The position numbers and the translations under genes are program-made. The notes beneath the pieces were generated by a model, which saw nothing but the letters and a program-made list of their open reading frames with translations, ran no database searches and was not told where the DNA came from. DNA of 64,000 bases from Micrococcales bacterium (lineage in GTDB: Bacteria > Actinomycetota > Actinomycetes > S36-B12 > UBA10799), in NCBI GenBank assembly GCA_016719135.1, contig JADKAV010000001.1, positions 277,944 to 341,943 of the forward strand, given 5' to 3'. Of the stretch, positions 1-9,185 are shown one piece after another (the stretch's first letter is position 1; each line of letters starts with the position of its first letter).

Positions 1-1223
1 TGGATTGACACGTCGTCCGGCTCGTCGCTGAGGTCCTCAGGGGTCTGGGTCAACGCGGTGACGGCAGCCGGATCCAGATCGAACAGTGCGTGCAGGGCAG
101 CCGCGTAACGGTCGCCACCGGGATCGACCGCGAACTCCTTCATCCGCACGGTGGGCGTATGCAGCAAGGTGGCCACCACCCGGCGCATGGCCCGGGCGAT
201 CTCGTCGAACTCCTCCGGCGTCAGCTTCGGGTTGCGCAAGCGCAGACGGCTCAGCTCCCGCTCGACGACCAGGTTCTCGGCCTTGGCGACCAACTCCCTC
301 CGGCGATCCTGGCCTGAAGGCCTGCGATTCCGGCCAGATCGAGCCGATCGACGCCGGGGATCTGCGCGATGTCGGGGTCGGTGTCATGCGGCAGGGCGAG
401 GTCGCACACGAACAGGTTGGGGCTCCCCCCTGCCAGCACCTTCTGCAGGTGCTCGCGGGTGACCAGCAGCCCGGTGGCGCCGGTGGCACTGACCAGGACG
501 TCGGCGCCGCGCAACTGCTCGTCGAGATCGACCAACTCTGCCCCGACACCGCCGACCGCCTCGGCCAGGCGGTGCACGGACGCGGCCGTGCGTCCCGACG
601 ATGGTGACCTGGCGCCCCGGTGACGCCGACACCGATGCGGCCAGAGACGACATCGAACCGGAGCCGAGGATCACCACATGCCGGCCTGCCAGCGTGCCGA
701 AGTGGCGCCGGGCCTGGGCCAGCGCGACCTCCACCACCGAGGCGCCGTGACGGCCGATGGCGGTGTCGGTCTGCACGCGCTTGCCGACCCGCAGCGCACT
801 CTGAGCCAGTTCGTGCAGGCTGCGACCGGCTTGACCGTGCTCGATGGCCACCTTGAACGCCTCCCGGAACTGCCCCAGGATCTGCTCATCGCCCACGACC
901 ATCGAGTCGAGGCCACTGGCGACCCGGAAGGCATGCCGGACCGCGGCATCCTCGTAGTGGACGTACAGGTGGGCGGACAGTTGGTCCGGCGACAACCCGG
1001 AACTCTTGGCCAGAATCGCGGTGATCGATTCCACAGCGGCGTGGAATCGGGAGACCTCGGTGTACACCTCGATGCGGTTGCAGGTCGACAGCAGCAAGGC
1101 TTCGCCCACAGCGTCACCGGTGCCGACCATCGGCAGGGCCTGTCCGACGTCGACGGCGGCCACCTTCTCCAAGACGTCCAGGGGGGCACTCTGGTGGCTC
1201 ACCCCGAGCACCAACAGACTCAT
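1..1223 (-). CDS. hemA: Glutamyl-tRNA reductase, 3' end cut by window, two frameshifts
   Basis: NADPH-dependent reductase that makes glutamate-1-semialdehyde from Glu-tRNA, the first step of C5 tetrapyrrole synthesis in the cytoplasm. The N-terminal domain shows GVSHQSAP (residues 7-14), the catalytic cysteine in LSTCNRIEVY (Cys48) and VVGDEQILGQ, followed by a nucleotide-binding segment (VVILGSGS). The frame breaks near 580-640 and again near 300; the C-terminal dimerisation helix (ELSRLRLRNP...) continues in a third frame to base 1, so the stop lies outside the window. The ATG overlaps the rex stop (ATGA), so the two genes are translationally coupled, as in Streptomyces rex-hemA operons. 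The breaks are more likely sequence errors than gene decay, because conservation continues across them. Confidence 0.93.
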
Positions 1224-1877
1224 CGACCTGCTCCTTGCGCGGCGTGCACAGCCAGGATCTGGATCTCGGTGGCCAGGTCGACCGGGCGCACCACCACCGA
1301 GTCCGGTGTGGACAGGTGGACCGCGGAGAGGTTGAGAATGCTTGTGACACCTGCGGCCACGAGTAGGTCGGCCACCGACTGGGCTGCTTCGGCCGGGGTG
1401 GCGATCACGCCGATGGCCACGCCATTGTCGGCCACGAACGAGGGGAGTTCGGCCAGCGGCAGGATCTCCAGATACTCCCCCGATGGGTTGCCGGCCTTGG
1501 ACCCGATCAGTCCCGGGATCGACATCGAACAGCCCGACGACCCGAAGGCCCCGCTCGTCGAATCCGGTGTAGCCGGCCAGCGCTCGCCCGAGGTGGCCAA
1601 CCCCCACGACCACCATGCGGTGCTCGGTGGCCAGGCCGAGCGCCTGGTTGACCTGCTCGCGCAACTGCGTCACCGGGTAGCCCACCCCGCGCGTGCCGTA
1701 ACTGCCGACATAACTCAGATCCCGTCGTACCACCGCGCCGCTGACGCCCACATGCGCTGCCAGATCCACACTGTGAACGGTCTGCAGTCCGGCGTTCTCC
1801 AGTTGCGAAAGGCAGCGGATGTACTGCGGCAGGCGGGCTATGGTGGCGTCCGGCAGCGAGCGTCGCCTCAGTCGCAC
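1220..1877 (-). CDS. rex: Redox-sensing transcriptional repressor Rex, one frameshift
   Basis: Rex senses the NADH/NAD+ ratio and represses respiratory and heme genes. The N-terminal winged helix reads ATIARLPQYIRCLSQL with the recognition-helix region VSGAVVRRDLSYVG; the Rossmann motif GVGHLGRAL follows, and the C-terminal half contains IGVIATPAEAAQSVAD. The start is GTG at 1877. The frame shifts at about 1513-1520, after GLFDVDPG; the remaining C-terminus (LIGSKAGNPSGEY to HAAQGAGR) runs in another frame to the stop at 1220. About 218 residues, normal for the family. The 4-bp overlap with hemA indicates one operon. Confidence 0.92.
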
Positions 1878-2108
1878 GATGGGAACCTGTCACCTGTCTG
1901 TCCGGGGCCCGGCGCCCCACACTGTGTCCATGCTACCGATTTCACAAGCTGGGCCAAACTGACATTCGGATGCCGACGTTCGGTTATCGGAGAATCCGGG
2001 TGTGTCCTGCACGTCTGGTCGCCTCCGGCCGGGTGTGTGTCACGGCTGCACGGAGGTCTGCTCCGCTATGCGTCACCCGCCCCGACATACGCCGCAGCCC
2101 GCGTAACC
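1878..2108. other. Intergenic region upstream of rex
   Basis: About 230 bp separate the rex start from the 3' end of the glutaredoxin gene on the same strand, so the rex-hemA promoter should lie here. On the minus strand TTGTGAAAT (about 1939-1947) resembles one half of the Streptomyces Rex operator (TGTGAAC-N-TTCACA), but the second half is poor. No open reading frame here looks real. Confidence 0.4.
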
Positions 2109-2345
2109 TCAGGCCAGCGCCGCCCGTAGCCGCTGCGGATTCACCCGGAACACGTCGTGCACCGCCCCGTCGACGAGGACGACCGGAACCTGGTCGGCGT
2201 AACGCGCCGCCAGTCGGGGGTCGTCGTTCAGCGACAACTCGATCCATTCGTTGTCGGTCTGGGCGCACACGGTCTCGACGACCTCCCGGGCCACATCGCA
2301 CAGATGGCAGCCCGGTTTGCCGATCAGAATGACCCGAGCGCTCAG
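2109..2345 (-). CDS. Glutaredoxin-like (DUF836 type) thiol-disulfide protein
   Basis: Small thioredoxin-fold protein, about 78 residues. The redox motif is CHLC in LIGKPGCHLCDVAREVV, followed by the cis-proline segment DQVPVVLVDG and a C-terminal VFRVNPQRLRAAL helix. A gene of this type sits beside rex/hemA in many actinobacteria (compare Rv0508), which suggests cytoplasmic redox housekeeping. No ATG or GTG lies at the expected position: the reading frame overlaps the stop of the upstream acyl-CoA synthetase gene, and a CTG at 2345 inside CTCTGA is the best candidate, implying re-initiation. The start is therefore uncertain; the rest is clear. Confidence 0.8.
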   Translation of the reverse strand: MSARVILIGKPGCHLCDVAREVVETVCAQTDNEWIELSLNDDPRLAARYADQVPVVLVDGAVHDVFRVNPQRLRAALA

Positions 2346-3833
2346 AGCGACGTCACCCCTTGAGACTGGCGCAGGCGACCCTTGCTCACTTTGCCCGTTA
2401 CCGAATGCGGCAGGTCGCCGACGATCTCCACAACGGTGGGACATTTGAAGCGCGCCAGGCGGGTTCCCACGAAGTCGAGCACCTCGTCGGCGGTCAACGC
2501 CGATCCCGGTTCGGCCACGATGAACGCTTTCACGGTCTCGCCGGTGTAGGGGTCGGTGACGCCCATGACCGCGGCTTCCAGCACACCGTCCATCGACAGC
2601 AGCACTTCCTCGACCTCACGCGGGTAGACGTTGAAGCCGCTGACGATGATCAGCTCCCGGCGCCGGTCGACCAGGCGCAGGTCCCCCTCGTCGTCCTCGA
2701 TGGCGACGTCGCCGGTAGCGAACCAGCCCTGTTCGTCGGGGCCCTCCGACCCGTCGGGCCAGTAGCCGGTGAACACGTTCTCACCGCGCACGAAGATCTC
2801 GCCGGGATCCCCGTCCTCGACGACCTGCCCGTCCTCGTCACGCAGTTCGACCTCGATGCCGGGCAGCGGCTGCCCGACGGAACCGGGCTTGGGCCGCCCG
2901 GAGACCAGTGACGCGGTGATGACCGGTGAGCACTCGGTCATCCCGTAGCCCTCCCAAATGGGTTTGCCCGTGCGCGCTTGGAAGTGCTCCATGACCGAAA
3001 CGGGAAGCGGTGACGCCCCGGAGATGAGCAATCGCACGCCCTGCAGCGCTTCGGTGAGGCCGTCAATCCCTGCCCACGCCACGTACATCGGAGGGGCACC
3101 GGCCACATTGGTGACCTTGTGCCGGGTGATCGAGGCGAGTGCGGCCGCGGCGTCGAACCGCTCGGTCAGCACGATGGTGGCGCCGTGTCGGGCCACCATG
3201 CCCAGCGTGGCATTGAGCGCGTAGATGTGGAACAGGGGCAGCACGCACATGACCACGTCGTCGCTGGTCATGGCCGGCGGATCCTGCACTGCACTGAGCT
3301 GGTCGAGGTTGGCCGAGAGGGCGCGGTGGGTGAGCATCGCGGCTTTGGGGCGGCCGCTGGTGCCGGAGGTGAACAACAACACCGCCAATGCATCGGGGCC
3401 GTGGGTTCCACCGGCAGCGGAGCACTGCCGACGGTGAATCGGCGCCATTCCTCGGTTCCGGTGGGATCACGTCGATGCCGGGAACCTGGTCCAGGACCGG
3501 GGCCATCCGCGGGTCTGCCACCACCAGGCTCGCATCGACGTCGGACAGCATCTGGTCCAGCTCGATAGCGGTATAGCCGGTGTTCAGCGGAACCGCACAC
3601 ATGCCCGCGCGCAGGATGCCGAAATACGTGGTGATGAATTCGAGCGTGTTCGGCTGCATGAGCGCGATGCGGCTGCCGGCGGGCAGGCCCCGGGCGATCA
3701 ATCCGCTGGCCACCGCCCGCACCTGCCAGTCGACCTCACTCCACGTGACGACTCTTTGATCGGTCACGACAGCAGCGTGCCGGGGCCTGGATTCGGCCGC
3801 CGCGCTGACAAGATCGGCAAGGTTGGCCACCAC
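2342..3833 (-). CDS. AMP-dependent acyl-CoA synthetase/ligase, one frameshift
   Basis: Adenylate-forming enzyme that activates a carboxylic acid, probably a medium- or long-chain fatty acid, as acyl-AMP and then acyl-CoA. Motifs in order: the P-loop-like LLFTSGTSGRPKAAMLTH, the aromatic/substrate motif YGMTECSP, the hinge region LVDRRRELIIVSGFNVYPRE, and the C-terminal lysine motif SVTGKVSKGRLR. About 497 residues, normal for the family. The start is one of two adjacent GTG codons (3833 or 3830). The frame breaks near 3415-3440, just before the P-loop; both halves are well conserved. It lies upstream of, and overlaps, the glutaredoxin gene. Substrate preference cannot be read from sequence alone. 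Confidence 0.88.
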
Positions 3834-3863
3834 GCCCCGAGTCTTGCATATGGGCCGCTGGGC

Positions 3864-3869
3864 TAGCCT
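3864..3869 (+). promoter_or_regulatory. -10 element for a leaderless HAD transcript
   Basis: TAGCCT fits the actinobacterial TANNNT -10 consensus and ends 6 nt before the GTG start at 3876. Transcription would begin at or next to the start codon, and no Shine-Dalgarno sequence is present. Confidence 0.5.
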
Positions 3870-3875
3870 GCACAG

Positions 3876-4768
3876 GTGAACGGTGACCAGCAGGAACCGG
3901 CGTCGCAGCACGCTGACGACGAAACCGCGGATGAGCCCGCCCCGCAGCCTCCGGCCGAACCTGACCTGACCGCGGCGGCCTTCTTCGACATCGACAACAC
4001 CCTCATCCACGGCGCCTCGATGTTTCATTGGGCCCGCGGCCTGGCCGCCCACAAATACCTGTCACGCAGCCAGATCCTCGACTTCGTCTGGAAACAGACC
4101 CGGTTCGTGATCGTCGGCAAAGAGGATGCCGAGGACATGCACGACATCACCGAGGAGGCCCTGGCTTTGGTCAAGGGTCGCAACCAGGACGAGTTGGTGG
4201 AGCTGACCCGGGAGATCTTCGACGAGTACATGGTCGACCGGTTCTGGCCCGGCACCGTGGCACTCGCCGAGGGCCACATCGATGCCGGACAGCGGGTGTG
4301 GCTGGTGTCGGCCGCGCCGATCGAACTGGCGGAACTGATCGCCGAACACCTGGGCCTGTCCGGAGCACTGGGCACAGTGTCCGAGCAGGTGCACGGCGTG
4401 TACACCGGACGCCTGAGCGGAAAACCATTGCACGGCGAAGCGAAAGCCGAGGCGATCGCCGAACTCGCAGCACGCGAGAACCTGGACCTGAGCCGGTGCG
4501 CGGCCTACTCGGATTCAGCCAACGACATTCCGATGTTGTCCATGGTCGGTACCCCGGTGGCGGTGAACCCGGACCGCGCGCTGCGGCTGCACGCCCGGCG
4601 CAACGGATGGACCATCCGCGACTACCGCACCGCCCGCCGGGTGGTGAAGATCACCGCGCCGGCGGTCGGGATCGCCGGGCTGGTCACGGGTATCGCCGTG
4701 GGTGCGGTCATGGCGCGGCGCGCGATGCGGGGCAGGTCAGGGGGCGAAAACGGGCTCGCAGGCCCTGA
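3876..4768 (+). CDS. HAD-IB family phosphatase (SerB-like), 3' end frameshifted
   Basis: Haloacid-dehalogenase phosphatase related to phosphoserine phosphatase and mycobacterial SerB1-type proteins. Motif I is FFDIDNTL (about residues 36-43), motif II the serine in WLVSAAP, motif III the lysine in GEAKAEAI, motif IV YSDSANDIPML. A hydrophobic C-terminal segment (VGIAGLVTGIAVGAVMA) suggests a membrane tail. The frame stays open far into the antisense of plsC, which is not credible. A one-base slip in the G run near 4738-4745 would move it to the frame ending at 4768, just inside the terminator stem, with a basic end (RKRARRP). Substrate unknown. Confidence 0.82.
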
Positions 4769-4788
4769 CGCTTCGGCCCGAGCGTCAG
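4765..4788. terminator. Bidirectional hairpin between HAD and plsC
   Basis: CTGACGCT, an 8-nt loop, and AGCGTCAG form a perfect 8-bp stem exactly where the convergent HAD gene (plus) and plsC (minus, stop at 4785) meet. There is no long U tract, so termination efficiency is uncertain. Confidence 0.6.
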
Positions 4789-5775
4789 AAGAAGACGGAC
4801 CGCCGGGCCACCAGCAACCGGTACAGCGTCTGCTGGATCGTCTCGCGCACCTGGTCGGTCAGGTCGAAGACCAGCATGGGGTCGTCCGCGGCGCCTTCGG
4901 GGAACTCGTCGGTGCGGATGGGCTCGCCGAACTCGATGATCCACTTGCTCGGCAGCGGCACCAGCCCCAGCGGCCCCAGCCACGGGAACGTCGGGGTGAT
5001 CGGGAAATACGGCGCACCCAGCAGCCGGGCGAGCAGCTTGGCGTTGCCGATGATCGGGTAGATCTCCTCAGCGCCCACGATGGAACAGGGGATGATCGGG
5101 GTTTTCGTCCGCAGCGCCGCCGCCACGAACCCACCCCGGCCGAAGCGCTGCAGCTTGTACCGCTCGCTGAACGGCTTGCCGATGCCCTTGAAACCCTCGG
5201 GCCACACCCCGACCAGCTCGCCGGACGAGAGCAGCCGTTCGGCGTCCGGCGCACAGGCCAGCGTGTGCCCGCCCTTGCGCGCCAACTCGGCCACGAAGCG
5301 GCAGCTGGAAGACCAGGTCGGCCCCGAGCATCCGCAAGTGCCGGTGGTCCGGGTGGTTGTCCCAGATCGCCAGCTGGGTCATCATCGAGTCGACGGCCGC
5401 GGGTACCGAGGGGTTGGCCACCAGCCGCGCCCCACCGGTGTCCGGGATGTTCTCCAAGCCGCGGGTCTCGATCCGGAACCAGCGCTTGTACAGCGGGCGC
5501 AGCGGTGCCAGCAGGATGCGGTCGGTGAGTTCGGGGTCGAAGCCGAAGTCGTCGACCTTGTAGTCGCCGGTGATTCGCCGGCGCAGGAATGCCAGCGCCC
5601 CGGCCACCCGGGTGTCCCAGTCGACGTGCTCCTCGACGCCGGGCAGCGGCGCGCTGTCCGGCATCACGTCCTCGGCCGGCGCTGCCTCGACCGGCTTGCC
5701 AGGCCCCGGGCGCGCTCGGCCGCCGGCTTCTTCTGGGGTCCTCGCCCTTGATGGGGATCACCGCGCGTCAGGCAC
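4785..5775 (-). CDS. PlsC-type lysophospholipid acyltransferase, several frameshifts
   Basis: Membrane-associated acyltransferase of the 1-acylglycerol-3-phosphate acyltransferase superfamily (compare Rv0502). Visible motifs are RLRMLGADLVF-like HRHLRMLGADLVFQLP, then GELVGVWPEGFKGIGKPFSERYKL (the acceptor/EG motif region) and IIPCSIVGAEEIYP. The frame breaks near 5290. At the catalytic block the sequence reads VANPSVPAAVDS; restoring small homopolymer errors gives NHSGTAAVDS, the expected histidine-aspartate motif. The N-terminus is also shifted near 5750-5765; the probable start is the GTG at 5775, which overlaps the epimerase stop. With the epimerase and bS22 genes it forms a conserved actinobacterial operon. 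Confidence 0.85.
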
Positions 5776-6801
5776 GGGCCTGCTCCTTTCCGGTCAGCAG
5801 CGACAGCAGCTGGTCCTCAGGCTCTCCACCCGCTCCGCGGGCAGCAGGCGATTCAGGTTGTGCGCCTCCACGAAGGCTTCGAAGGTCTCCGGGGTCGTGT
5901 GCTGGGGCACAAAGCCGAACTCAGCGCGCATCCGGGTGGTGTCGATCCCGCGCCCGTAGGTCAGGAAACGGACCTGCTCCGGCGAGAAGTCCGCCAGCCC
6001 GAGCCGGCGGAACACGCCCCCACGCCGAACGCGAACGGCTGGGCCACCGGCAGCCACGGGCCGGCCCGCCCGGCGTGCCGCCTGCGACACCAGGATGACC
6101 CCGTCGCCGGCGACGTTGAACGTGCCCGGATGGTCCTCGACCGTGGCCCGGCGCAACGCCTCGAGGCCGTCGTCCTCGTGGATGAACTGCAGCCAGGCAT
6201 CGAAGCCGAGCACCACGGGGATCACCGGCAGCGAGAAGTACGTGGCCATCGGGGTCTGACCTGCGGGCCGAAGAAGTTCGCGAAGCGCAAGGTGGTCACC
6301 TGCGACGTCGGGACGGCGACGGGCGAAGCCGCGCACGTAGCCCTCGACCTCGACGCTGTCCTTGGCCCAGCCCGAGGTCGGCGCGTGCTTCGGCTCCATC
6401 TCCTCGGTGAACATCGCCGGGTCCTTGGGACCGGCGCCGTACACCGACGAGGTGGACTTGACCACGAGTTTGCGCACCGTCGGCGACTTCTGGCAGGCGG
6501 CCAGCAACTGCATGGTGCCGATGACGTTGATCTCCTTCATCGACATCCGGCCGCCGGCCTGCATGGGCGTGGCGATGACGCCCATGTGCACCACCGTGTC
6601 CACCTGGGCCGCGTCGATGACCTTCGCGATGATGGGGTTGCGGATGTCGGCGCGCACGAACTCCGCGCCGCCGATCTCCTGGCGCGGGGCGACCACATCC
6701 ACCCCGATCACCCGATCGACGTCCGGGTCCTGGGTGAGGATCTGCGCCATCCGTCCCCCGAGGTAGCGGGAGACGCCGGTGACCAGAACCACGCGTCCCA
6801 T
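5768..6801 (-). CDS. NAD-dependent epimerase/dehydratase (SDR), compensating frameshifts
   Basis: Extended short-chain dehydrogenase of the GalE-like family (compare Rv0501). The N-terminus has the Rossmann motif VTGVSRYLGGRMAQ; SSVYG follows in VKSTSSVYGAGP, and the C-terminal half contains LADFSPEQVRFLTYGRG. The frame appears open, but two internal stretches (6250-6325 and about 6010-6075) read as nonsense and become normal (TTLRFANFFGP; PVAQPFAFGV) in a neighbouring frame, so each is bounded by two compensating indels. The C-terminus also shifts: the natural reading is ...LEDQLLSLLTGKEQARA ending at 5768. Substrate unknown. Confidence 0.85.
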
Positions 6802-6810
6802 CGGCGCCTA

Positions 6811-6909
6811 CTACTTCTTGTTGCGCCGCTGGACGCGGGTCTTGCGCAGCAGCTTGCGATGCTTCTTCTTCGCCATGCGCTTGCGCCGCTTCTTGACCAC
6901 CGAACCCAT
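6811..6909 (-). CDS. Small ribosomal protein bS22 (AURKAIP1/COX24 domain)
   Basis: A 32-residue, extremely basic protein, MGSVVKKRRKRMAKKKHRKL and a short tail rich in Arg and Lys. This is the near-invariant actinobacterial protein seen in mycobacterial ribosomes as bS22 (Rv0500B), which packs into the 30S/intersubunit region. The start is set by a strong Shine-Dalgarno sequence, AGGAGG, five bases upstream of ATG. It heads the operon with the epimerase and plsC, 9 bp upstream of the former. Confidence 0.93.
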   Translation of the reverse strand: MGSVVKKRRKRMAKKKHRKLLRKTRVQRRNKK

Positions 6910-6960
6910 TAAGGCCTCCTACGACCGTCGTCGACTACTTCCCCAGGGTAGTTCGTCGGG

Positions 6961-8144
6961 CTAGAACATGGGATCGGGGTCTGGGTCGATCCCCAGATGC
7001 GGAAACGCCGCACGCCGCGAGGCGAGGACCGCCGCGTCCACGGGGTCGTCTGGGTTGTAGCCCATCTCCCAGCTGCGCACCCAGGGATCCCGGTCGTTGC
7101 CCATCGTCAGGGGCGGGTCGCGCTGCAGGACGTTGCTCACCAGTTCCCGGAACGCCTCCGGAGTAGCCTCCGTGGGTTCGATGGGCCGTTCCAGTGCCTC
7201 GGCCAGCAGGTGCGTCCACGCAATGGGGACCACATCGACCCACTCGTAGCCGCCGCCACCGGTGGCGATCCAGCGGCCCTCGCGTGGGTATGGGCCAGTC
7301 GGTGCAGCGCCCGGTAGGACATGCGCTGCCCCTCGAGGCTCAAGGACATGTGCGCCAGCGGGTCCTGGAAGTGGCTGTCACAACCTTGCTGGGTCACCAG
7401 GTACTGCGGCTCGAAGGCCTTCAGCACCGCGGGGACGATCGCGTCGAACGCGCGCAGCCAGGCGTTGTCTGCCGTGCCGGGCGGGAGCGCCACATTGATC
7501 GCGCTGCCCTCGGCGCCCGGCCCCCCGATCTCGGTGGGCCAACCGGTTCCCGGGAACAACGTGCGCGGGCTCTCGTGCAGCGAGATGGTCAGCACCCTCG
7601 GGTCGTCCCAGAAATGCTGTTGCACCCCGTCGCCGTGATGGACATCCACATCGACATAGGCGACCCGCTCGACACCCTGGTCGAGCAGCCACTTGATCCC
7701 GGCCGCGAGATCGTTGTAGACACAGAACCCGGAGGCCCGATCGGGCATCGCATGATGCAGCCCGCCTGCGAAGTTGACGCCGTGGTCGGCCTGACCGTGG
7801 TACACGGCCTGGGTCACCGCCACCGTCGCCGCGCAGACCGTCTCGGAGTATTTGTGCATGTCGGGGAAGGTCGGGACATCGTCGGTGCCCAGCCCGTGTG
7901 AACCTTCAGTCTCCTGCTGAACCGCCTCGATGAACTCTGCGGAGTGGAGGCTGGCCAGCAGCCCCTCCGGCATCGTCGCCGGTTGGACCATCGTGAGGTT
8001 CGCGTCGTCGAGCAGGCCGAAGTCCCGCGAGAGCCGATATGCCAATTGCACGCGGACCGGCGCCAAAGGGTGACCCGGACCGAAATCGTAGTGGCGCAAG
8101 TCGTCGTGCCAGACGAAGGTGACTCGGAAGGTTGTCGGTCCCAC
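6961..8144 (-). CDS. acuC: AcuC-type histone deacetylase family protein, one frameshift
   Basis: Zn-dependent deacetylase of the arginase/deacetylase fold, related to acetoin-utilisation protein AcuC, which deacetylates acetyl-CoA synthetase in Bacillus. Motifs: FVWHDDLRHYDFGPGHPLAP at the N-terminus, FAGGLHHAMPDRASGFCVYND, the metal-binding DVDVHHGDGVQQHFWDD, and ISLHESPRTLFPGTG. The frame shifts near 7285, just before the glycine loop RWIATGGGGYEW, and continues to the stop at 6961. The start is a GTG at 8144 (another at 8177). It lies beside proC in the usual actinobacterial order, though the excisionase-type HTH gene often found here is missing. Confidence 0.87.
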
Positions 8145-8220
8145 ACCGAAACAGACGCCCGGGCGGGTCAGCCGCACACGCCAGGACCAGCCACGGCCCC
8201 GCCCGGGAGCCGCGCATTGT

Positions 8221-8226
8221 TACGGT
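8221..8226 (+). promoter_or_regulatory. -10 element for leaderless proC
   Basis: TACGGT (TANNNT) ends 7 nt before the ATG at 8234 and there is no Shine-Dalgarno sequence, so the transcript should start at the start codon. Confidence 0.5.
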
Positions 8227-8233
8227 TGCGCAC

Positions 8234-9037
8234 ATGGGTGTAGTTGCGGTCGTCGGGGCCGGCGTCATGGGTGAGGCACTGCTGTCCGGGCTGCTGCGCG
8301 GGGATCGTATGGGCGACACTTTCGTCGTCGCCGACAAGCGCCATGACCGGGTCATCGAACTCCACGAGCGCTACGGCGTCGACATCTCCACCAACGTGGA
8401 GGCCGCGCGGGAAGCCGACGTCGTCGTGCTGGTCGTCAAACCGCAGGACATCTTCGGCGTGGTCGAGGAGATCGCCGAGGAGCTCAAACCTGGCGCCTTG
8501 GTGGTTTCGCTGGCCGCGGGCGTCACCACTGCCTCGTTGGAACAGCGACTGCCGCAGGGCACACCGGTGGTGAGGGTGATGCCGAATACCCCCGCGCTGG
8601 TCGACCAGGGGATGTCGGCGGTCTCGCCGGGTTCGCACTGCAAGGCCGAGCACGTGGCAATGGCCGTACGGCTGATGGGCTGCGTCGGCAAGGTCGTCGA
8701 GGTGCCCGAGCGGCAGCAGGACGCGGTCACCGCGATCTCGGGATCCGGACCGGCCTACATCTTCTTCACCGTCGAGGCCATGATCGAGGCAGGCGTCGGT
8801 TTGGGGCTGCCACGCCGCTTGGCGACCGAGCTGACCCTGCAGACGGTGTACGGCGCCGCAACAATGCTGCGGGAAACCGGCGAACACCCGGTGGTCCTGC
8901 GCGAGAACGTGACCTCGCCTGCCGGAACCACCGCCGCGGCACTGCGGATTCTGGAGGATCACAAGGTCCGGGCCGCGTTCCTGGCCGCTCTGGAAGCGGC
9001 CAGGGATCGATCCGTGGAATTGGCCGCCGGCAGCTGA
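8234..9037 (+). CDS. proC: Pyrroline-5-carboxylate reductase
   Basis: Reduces 1-pyrroline-5-carboxylate to proline with NAD(P)H, the last step of proline synthesis. The N-terminal Rossmann motif is VAVVGAGVMGEALLSGL (residues 4-20); VRVMPNTPALVDQGMSAV and the C-terminal signature (SGSGPAYIF... to ENVTSPAGTTAAAL) are complete. 267 residues, normal for ProC. It is monocistronic, divergent from acuC, and followed by a strong hairpin. A proline dehydrogenase gene lies about 4 kb away, so both directions of proline metabolism are represented. Confidence 0.96.
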   Translation: MGVVAVVGAGVMGEALLSGLLRGDRMGDTFVVADKRHDRVIELHERYGVDISTNVEAAREADVVVLVVKPQDIFGVVEEIAEELKPGALVVSLAAGVTTASLEQRLPQGTPVVRVMPNTPALVDQGMSAVSPGSHCKAEHVAMAVRLMGCVGKVVEVPERQQDAVTAISGSGPAYIFFTVEAMIEAGVGLGLPRRLATELTLQTVYGAATMLRETGEHPVVLRENVTSPAGTTAAALRILEDHKVRAAFLAALEAARDRSVELAAGS

Positions 9038-9060
9038 ACCTCTGCCGCGCGCGGACCTAG

Positions 9061-9094
9061 GTCGCGAGCGCCACAGGTTCATCCCGCTCGCGAC
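9061..9094 (+). terminator. Hairpin after proC
   Basis: GTCGCGAGCG and CGCTCGCGAC form a perfect 10-bp stem around a 14-nt loop, 24 bp after the proC stop and before the convergent ATPase gene. No U tract is visible. Confidence 0.6.
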
Positions 9095-9185
9095 TACCCA
9101 CACGGTGTCCGGTTGGTGCTCGTTCGTCGTGCGACGAGCAGCAACCACGCGGAATGCGGCGCGCCGATTGCGAGGAGCACCCGAC

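Noticed and set aside
1939..1948. Rex operator controlling rex-hemA
   Set aside because: Only one half (TTGTGAAAT) matches; the opposite half has no TTCACA, so it is noted but not called.
4769..5528. C-terminal extension of the HAD phosphatase
   Set aside because: It is the antisense of plsC and crosses a terminator hairpin; a one-base error near 4740 explains the open frame better.
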